From the NCBI RefSeq assembly GCF_016734805.1, contig NZ_JAERQG010000005.1, forward strand, positions 1 to 64,000: DNA of 64,000 nucleotides, read 5' to 3'. This document shows, piece after piece, positions 59,458 to 64,000 of this stretch (position 1 is its first letter; the number at the start of each line of letters is the position of its first letter). A program made the position numbers and the translations under genes. The notes below the pieces were generated by a model. The model saw only the letters and a program-made list of their open reading frames with translations, was not told the DNA's origin and made no database searches. Source of the stretch: Marivirga atlantica (GTDB lineage Bacteria; Bacteroidota; Bacteroidia; Cytophagales; Cyclobacteriaceae).

Positions 59458-60153
59458 ATGCACATCAAATTATTTTACAAAACAGCATTTTTTATACTAT
59501 TCTTTCTTACAGCAAATGTACCATTATTCTCACAGAATAATAATCGAGGCAGCATGTCTGAATATTATCAGCAAGCTCAGGAATTTATGAAGAATGATGA
59601 TTATGAAGCTGCCAATATTGCCTTTCGTAAGATTCTTAAATTGGGTACCAAGCTGCCAGCTGAAATGCCTTATCTCTTTGCAGAAACACTTTATCAAATT
59701 GAGCAATATCAAAACAGTAAAAGTTTTTTAGACAAGTATTTTGAAATAATGGGTAAGGCAGGAACCTATTATGAAAATGCTGTAGAACTAGAAGATAAAC
59801 TTGAGAAGAAGCTTAATAGAGCTTTTAGCTGCTCTTACTGTGACTATAGCGGTTACCGATTAAAAACCTGTGAAGTGTGTAACGGTGAAAAACAGCTCTT
59901 AGAAGAATGCCATTATTGTGCAGGCGTTGGAAAGGTAGGGTGTGAAATATGCGCAGGAGAAGGTGTGCTTGTACAATTAGGGCCTTTAGGCAATAAATCT
60001 TACAAAACCTGTCACAGATGTAAAGGAGAAGGAATTCACACTTGTAGTATCTGCGAAGGTGAAAAGGAGTTTTACAATTATTGCAGTAATTGCCTTGGTG
60101 TTGGAAAAGTTGCTACCAGCGTTATATGTAACCATAAGCCACTTTCAAATTAA
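59458..60153 (+). CDS. Secreted protein with tetratricopeptide-like helices and DnaJ-type zinc-knuckle repeats
   Basis: A 231-residue protein from ATG 59458 (MHIKLFYKTAFFILFFLTAN, a signal peptide); an upstream TTG would give 8 more residues. Residues 25-120 form TPR-like helices (YYQQAQEFMKNDDYEAANIAF). Residues 130-230 contain seven CxxCxx(G) units: CSYCDYSG, CEVCNGEK, CHYCAGVG, CEICAGEG, CHRCKGEG, CSICEGEK and CSNCLGVG. DnaJ has four such units binding two zinc ions. The Cys-rich domain here is exported, so metal binding or disulphide chemistry in the periplasm is likely. Confidence 0.85.
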   Translation: MHIKLFYKTAFFILFFLTANVPLFSQNNNRGSMSEYYQQAQEFMKNDDYEAANIAFRKILKLGTKLPAEMPYLFAETLYQIEQYQNSKSFLDKYFEIMGKAGTYYENAVELEDKLEKKLNRAFSCSYCDYSGYRLKTCEVCNGEKQLLEECHYCAGVGKVGCEICAGEGVLVQLGPLGNKSYKTCHRCKGEGIHTCSICEGEKEFYNYCSNCLGVGKVATSVICNHKPLSN

Positions 60154-60172
60154 GACAAAGATAATCCTTTTG

Positions 60173-60625
60173 CTACTTCCCCTTTGTGAAACTCTTTTTT
60201 CTGGTCATTACTTTGATGTGATCAACACTTCGAAATCTTAAAGCGCTCCAATCATCATCAACGGCTACTTGTCGCACTGGCTCGTAATTAAAATCTCCAA
60301 ATACTGCCCAACCGGTATCTCTAGTTATATCTGAACTATATTTCTTTGAACTCTTTTTTGGATAGCAACACCATAAAACAGCATCATCTTTAAGATGTGG
60401 AATTAGCTTAGGTATTATTTCATCGAGTTCTGATTTCTCTTGAAAAAAGAATAGAGCAAAATCAAGAGACTTTTCATCAGCTATAGCTGAAAAACCGATA
60501 ACTTCAGTTTGATCAAGTTCATCAAAAGCATTTTTTAGATGTGATTGCTCATCAGGAATATTATGAAGGCACAGCTTGTTATGTGTACCTTCTTTAAAGT
60601 TAAGCTTTTTAAGTAGCCGTTCCAC
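60173..60625 (-). CDS. DUF3052-like protein
   Basis: A 150-residue soluble protein without signal peptide. Central blocks EVIGFSAIADEKSLDFALFFFQEKSELDEIIPKLIPHLKDDAVLWCCYP and the C-terminal VAVDDDWSALRFRSVDHI, typical of DUF3052 (the DDxWSxLRFR motif). The function is unknown. Its start overlaps the stop of the TPR-lipoprotein gene by one base (60625), so the two are co-transcribed. Confidence 0.87.
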   Translation of the reverse strand: MERLLKKLNFKEGTHNKLCLHNIPDEQSHLKNAFDELDQTEVIGFSAIADEKSLDFALFFFQEKSELDEIIPKLIPHLKDDAVLWCCYPKKSSKKYSSDITRDTGWAVFGDFNYEPVRQVAVDDDWSALRFRSVDHIKVMTRKKSFTKGK

Positions 60626-61221
60626 TATTTACAATATTCTTTGTATAGAGCTTCAGCAGGCTCATAACCTAAATTCTTAGCTCTTTTAAGATCTGAACAT
60701 CCACTTGTCATCTTATTTAAGAAAATGTTCAAGGCACCTCTATACATATATGCCTCTCCATAGTTATTTTTTAAGCTTACGGCTTTGTTATAAAATTCCA
60801 TTGCTTTTTCTACTTCACCTGCTTTATGGTTTGCACGAGCTAAAAGTAGAGCGGCTTGGGCATTTTGAGAATTTGCTTCAAAAGCTTTTTCAAACTGGAA
60901 GGCAGCGTTCGCATAGTCTTCCTGACGGTAGTAATTTTTACCAATACTCAATAAAGCCTGCTCACTTTTAGGATTCATCTCAAGCACCTTTTTAAAATCT
61001 GCCAAGGCTTTATCATATTCTCCCAACTCTTCATAGGCTCTACCCCTATTGTAAATAGCTATTTCATTAGCAGGTTTCATTGATAGAAACTCAGTATAAG
61101 CTGCAACTGCTTTTTTATATTCCCCTTTTTTGAAATGTGCATCACCTATTTCAGCTGCATCTTTTTCTGAGCAAGCTGCAAATAAAACCCCTAGTAATAT
61201 GATGAATGAAAACTTCTTCAT
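60625..61221 (-). CDS. TPR-repeat lipoprotein
   Basis: A 198-residue lipoprotein (signal ending LFAACSEK, Cys at about residue 17). It carries four to five tetratricopeptide repeats: GDAHFKKGEYKKAVAAYTEFL, AIYNRGRAYEELGEYDKALAD, ALLSIGKNYYRQEDYANAAFQ and AALLLARANHKAGEVEKAMEF, plus a final YMYRGALNIFLNKMTSGCSDL. TPR arrays mediate protein-protein contacts; the partner is unknown. It is anchored to a periplasmic-facing membrane. Confidence 0.93.
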   Translation of the reverse strand: MKKFSFIILLGVLFAACSEKDAAEIGDAHFKKGEYKKAVAAYTEFLSMKPANEIAIYNRGRAYEELGEYDKALADFKKVLEMNPKSEQALLSIGKNYYRQEDYANAAFQFEKAFEANSQNAQAALLLARANHKAGEVEKAMEFYNKAVSLKNNYGEAYMYRGALNIFLNKMTSGCSDLKRAKNLGYEPAEALYKEYCK

Positions 61222-61298
61222 TATGATTTAATTTATTTGTAATACAGTTACCTAAAACAGAACCGATATTGGTCCTTTGAATTTTAAGAATGGCAAAA

Positions 61299-62087
61299 TT
61301 AATTCAATCCTTTCAGAAATGATAGCATTGACTCCCAATAATCCTCACTATCCACAAATTGTGGCCATAAGGCCTTAGCTCCATGTTGACCTGAAGTTGA
61401 AGGCTTAAACTGCCTTAATTTTACAGAATCAGACACATTAGTAAGTAGCTTTTCTAACCTTTCCACTTCATCCTGCGAAGAGGTAGCCCAAATAGGTACT
61501 TCAATTTTCTGTAAGAAATCGGCTATGTAGTCATCCTCTCCATTTAAATTACCAAAGTATTCTCCTGGTGAGAAAATAAACAACGCATCTATAAATGCTG
61601 ACTGAGTTTCTGCCGCTAACCTGCAACTTAGTGAAGCTGAGTAAGAACTACCTATAACAAATATTGGTAATTCTTTTCCTTGATTTATACCTTTTAATAA
61701 ACCATCATAAAAAGTAAGACTTGCTAACATATCTGGGTAAGCATCAAGATAGCTCGTTCCTTTCATTTTGGCTTTAGCATCTTGATAAGTTTCATTTTCT
61801 ATGCCGCTCATTGATTTACCGCTTCTTAAATCAACGGCCAGGCAAACATAACCTAATCTGTTTAATCTTTGCGCTGTCTCCTTATATTCACCTCTACTTG
61901 AGCCTGCCTGATGAAATAATAAAAATCCTCCTTTTGCTGTTCCTAAAGGCTTATACAAATCAGCTGTAATACTTACTACTCTATTATCTGAAGGCGGAAT
62001 GACCACCTTTTCCATAGTATTATACTTTTGTCCTTTAACGGAAGAATAAAATACAGTTAGTAGTAATATAGCTAGTCTTAACCTCAT
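61299..62087 (-). CDS. Secreted alpha/beta-hydrolase
   Basis: A 262-residue protein with a signal peptide (LRLAILLLTVFYSSVKGQ) and an alpha/beta-hydrolase fold: AKGGFLLFHQAGSSRGEY (oxyanion-hole HQxG), VCLAVDLRSGKSM, and the nucleophile elbow VIGSSYSASLSC (G-x-S-x-S, Ser at about residue 149), with later ATSSQDEVERLEKL and STSGQHGAKAL (His). The substrate is unknown. Its start overlaps the DUF3108 gene stop by four bases (62084-62087). Confidence 0.87.
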   Translation of the reverse strand: MRLRLAILLLTVFYSSVKGQKYNTMEKVVIPPSDNRVVSITADLYKPLGTAKGGFLLFHQAGSSRGEYKETAQRLNRLGYVCLAVDLRSGKSMSGIENETYQDAKAKMKGTSYLDAYPDMLASLTFYDGLLKGINQGKELPIFVIGSSYSASLSCRLAAETQSAFIDALFIFSPGEYFGNLNGEDDYIADFLQKIEVPIWATSSQDEVERLEKLLTNVSDSVKLRQFKPSTSGQHGAKALWPQFVDSEDYWESMLSFLKGLN

Positions 62088-62938
62088 TGCTTTGACATAT
62101 CAAAATTTATCGGATACTTAACTTTTCGGAAAGATGTAATTTCTAATCCTCCGGAACCAATATATAATTCAGCATCTACTTTTAACGGAATCTTATTTTT
62201 ATCATCAGAAAACCATGCAAGTATAGAATCTTCACCTTCAAAAATTTTATTATCAGGCATAACTGGTGAAACCTTATGAGCTCTGATGTAACCGACTTCT
62301 GTTTCTATGGTTTCTTTTCCAAGATACCTGATCTTCATATCATAAAACGTATCCTCAAAAAAAGCAGGTATGGTAACGACTTCTCTTAATTCAAGTGTAT
62401 CAAAATCAACCATTCGAAAATAGGCAAATCCACTGATCATATCCTTCAACTGCTGGGGAAATTCATAATACATTGGCTCACGGAAACTATCATCATTGCG
62501 CTTCATCTGTTTCACCTCTAGCATTTGAGATTTATGATCATAGTTTACAACCTCATTCAGCCTATATTTACCTTCCTTGATAATTCGATAAGCTCTATGT
62601 GGATTTAAAGAAGCAGTATCTATGTAGCCACCCCAATGATCATCAACTTTAGCCAGCCAGTCAATAACTCCAGTTGTTTTAGCACGAACGTCTACTTTAT
62701 AACTAGGACGACCATTAATTTTGTAGCTATTTTCTTGTACTTTGAATTTCCCTCTACCTACAGTGAAAATTCCAAAGTAAAGTTTGTATTCAATTTCTTC
62801 CCCAAAATCGAAAGGCTTTTCTCCTAAATTAGGAAAATCGTCTCCTTGTTCTTCCTTGTAAAGTTCTTTCACCTCTTGGGAAAAAGATTCACCAGAAAGC
62901 AAAACGATCAGCGTAAAAAGAATAGTGATTTTTTTCAT
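62084..62938 (-). CDS. DUF3108 family exported protein
   Basis: About 284 residues from ATG 62938 (MKKITILFTLIVLLSGESFS, signal peptide); an open frame extends 20 residues upstream but would hide the signal. The body matches DUF3108: FDFGEEIEYKLYFGIFTVGRGKFKV, PSYKVDVRAKTTGVIDWLAKVDDHWGGYIDTASL, and a C-terminal PVMPDNKIFEGEDSILAWFS, DDKNKIPLKVDAELYIGSG. These are large secreted proteins of Bacteroidota, perhaps involved in cell-envelope polymer handling; function unproven. Confidence 0.9.
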   Translation of the reverse strand: MKKITILFTLIVLLSGESFSQEVKELYKEEQGDDFPNLGEKPFDFGEEIEYKLYFGIFTVGRGKFKVQENSYKINGRPSYKVDVRAKTTGVIDWLAKVDDHWGGYIDTASLNPHRAYRIIKEGKYRLNEVVNYDHKSQMLEVKQMKRNDDSFREPMYYEFPQQLKDMISGFAYFRMVDFDTLELREVVTIPAFFEDTFYDMKIRYLGKETIETEVGYIRAHKVSPVMPDNKIFEGEDSILAWFSDDKNKIPLKVDAELYIGSGGLEITSFRKVKYPINFDMSKQ

Positions 62939-62984
62939 ATTAAGAAGAGGAAACAATTGTAATGCCAAAACAGTGCAGCAACGA

Positions 62985-63800
62985 TTAGACCGCCACATTA
63001 TTTTCTCTTAAAGCATTATTTAAGGAAGTTTTCTTATCTGTACTTTCTTTTCTTTGTCCTATGATTAATGCACAAGGCACCTGATATTCTCCTGCTGGAA
63101 ATTTCTTGGTGAAAGATCCAGGAATAACAACTGAACGTGGAGGCACATAGCCTATATATTCTTTAGCTTCATTTCCCGTAACATCAATTATTTTAGAACT
63201 AGCTGTAAGCGTTACATTAGCTCCAAGAACAGCTTCTTTTCCAATTCGCACACCTTCAACTATAATACATCTTGATCCTATAAAGGCATTATCTTCCACT
63301 ATAACAGGTGCGGCTTGTACAGGTTCTAAAACACCACCAATTCCAACACCACCACTTAGGTGAACATTCTTACCAATTTGGGCACAACTTCCAACTGTAG
63401 CCCATGTGTCCACCATAGTACCACTATCTACGTAAGCACCAATATTTACATAAGAAGGCATCATTACTACACCTTGATTTACGAAAGAACCATAACGTGC
63501 AATAGCATGAGGCACCACTCTTACACCCAGTTTTTCATAACCTTGCTTAAGTTTTATTTTATCATGAAACTCAAAAGGACCAACTGAAATAGACTGCATT
63601 TTCTGGAGAGGAAAATATAAAATCACAGCTTTCTTAATCCACTCGTTCACTTTCCACTCCCCATCATCTGTCGGCTCTGCCACTCTAACCTTACCATGGT
63701 CTAGCTCCTCAACAACTGTCTTTACCGCAATCTGCGTATTCTTATCTTTAAGCAGTTCTCTATTCTCCCAAGCTCTCTCTATAATTTCTTTAAATTCCAT
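62985..63800 (-). CDS. dapD: Tetrahydrodipicolinate N-succinyltransferase DapD
   Basis: A 271-residue left-handed beta-helix enzyme of lysine and diaminopimelate synthesis that succinylates tetrahydrodipicolinate with succinyl-CoA. The N-terminal helical domain (MEFKEIIERAWENRELLKDK...VRVAEPTDDGEWKVNEWIKKAVILYF) is followed by hexapeptide repeats (VNIGAYVDSGTMVDTWATVGSCAQIGKNVHLSGGVGIGGV; VIVEDNAFIGSRCIIVEGVRIGKEAVLGANV). Standard length and order. Confidence 0.95.
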   Translation of the reverse strand: MEFKEIIERAWENRELLKDKNTQIAVKTVVEELDHGKVRVAEPTDDGEWKVNEWIKKAVILYFPLQKMQSISVGPFEFHDKIKLKQGYEKLGVRVVPHAIARYGSFVNQGVVMMPSYVNIGAYVDSGTMVDTWATVGSCAQIGKNVHLSGGVGIGGVLEPVQAAPVIVEDNAFIGSRCIIVEGVRIGKEAVLGANVTLTASSKIIDVTGNEAKEYIGYVPPRSVVIPGSFTKKFPAGEYQVPCALIIGQRKESTDKKTSLNNALRENNVAV

Positions 63801-63970
63801 TATCTATTTATAACTTTAATCGGTGGATGTAAAACCAAAAATACTTATCGCCTCAGTTTTGAAGCCAGTTAACGATGTGAGGGCCTATCATAAAATTGGC
63901 TGTTCACTTGCGCAAACAAATAAATATGATGTTAATATCATAGGCTTTAATTCAAAAAAGGTATTGTTAA

Positions 63971-64000
63971 ATGAAAAAATCACTACTTACCCTATTTACA
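63971..64000 (+). CDS. Start of a probable secreted protein (cut by the right edge)
   Basis: An ATG at 63971 opens MKKSLLTLFT, the start of a typical signal peptide, before the window ends. The 5' region has a poly-A/TTTAATTC context. Only ten codons are visible, so this is a tentative call. Confidence 0.45.
   Translation, partial: MKKSLLTLFT

Overview
The window is from a member of the Bacteroidota, most likely a Cytophagales-type marine or soil bacterium (inference). The reasons are a short housekeeping sigma factor without region 1.1, promoters of the TTTG-N19-TAnnTTTG type, a bacillithiol deacetylase, DUF349, DUF3347 and DUF3108 proteins, and the Bacteroidota-type CopA and CusA/CzcA families. 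Nearly all genes lie on the minus strand.

The left two thirds (about 1 to 44 kb) is accessory. By eye it is richer in G+C than the right third. Positions 1-30.2 kb form a copper/silver and divalent-metal island: a truncated CzcA-type RND pump at the left edge, a CopZ-like HMA protein, a Cu+ ATPase (CPC motif), a CopB-type ATPase (CPH motif), a metal permease of the DUF318/YraQ type, two multicopper oxidases (one fused to a CopB-like outer-membrane barrel), DUF305, DUF302, SHOCT and rhodanese-like proteins, two DUF3347 proteins, and a complete CusB-TolC-CusA tripartite pump whose adaptor carries a third DUF3347 domain. Two AraC-type regulators with an N-terminal CPRC (HMA-like) segment are the likely copper sensors. 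A decayed partial duplication of the oxidase/DUF305 pair lies at 19.35-19.75 kb.

Positions 30.3-37.7 kb hold a mercury/metal module read leftward from an ArsR repressor. In order of transcription it contains a MerTP fusion, a MerP-like protein, a GDCCVxC protein, a MerA-like flavoprotein, a CsoR-family repressor without the usual copper ligands, a disrupted membrane protein, a thioredoxin-like protein, a Cys-rich four-helix Csp-type copper-storage protein, a CC-motif membrane protein, an outer-membrane barrel, a secreted HMA protein, a second MerT, and a HYC_CC_PP-type protein. The ArsR promoter is flanked by two near-identical inverted repeats.

Positions 37.7-44.3 kb look like the end of a mobile element: a four-helix membrane protein ending in a classical C2H2 zinc finger, a winged-helix replication-like protein, small HTH/excisionase-like proteins, an orphan protein resembling the RNA polymerase alpha C-terminal domain, an RteC-like gene broken by a frameshift, a Crp/Fnr regulator, an orphan histidine kinase and an XRE regulator. 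No integrase is present in the window. The region ends at the 3' end of a tRNA-Thr gene, which is the kind of place where islands integrate.

From 44.4 kb to the right edge is ordinary chromosome: a broken tRNA-Thr copy with its promoter, DUF349, AlgH, MiaE, PdxH, a glycosyltransferase, BshB1, TrxB, RpoD, PNPase, ribosomal protein S15, an LptF/LptG permease, tRNA-Met, a START-like protein, an HI0933-type flavoprotein, a secreted protein with seven DnaJ-like zinc-knuckle motifs, a DUF3052 protein, a TPR lipoprotein, a hydrolase, a DUF3108 protein, DapD and the first codons of a secreted protein.

Several genes of the accessory part are visibly damaged: a rhodanese frameshift in a G run, a small membrane protein frameshifted in an A run, a nonsense codon in a paralogous membrane protein, the RteC-like frameshift, and the decayed duplicate. 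A Cys-rich protein has also lost a canonical start codon.
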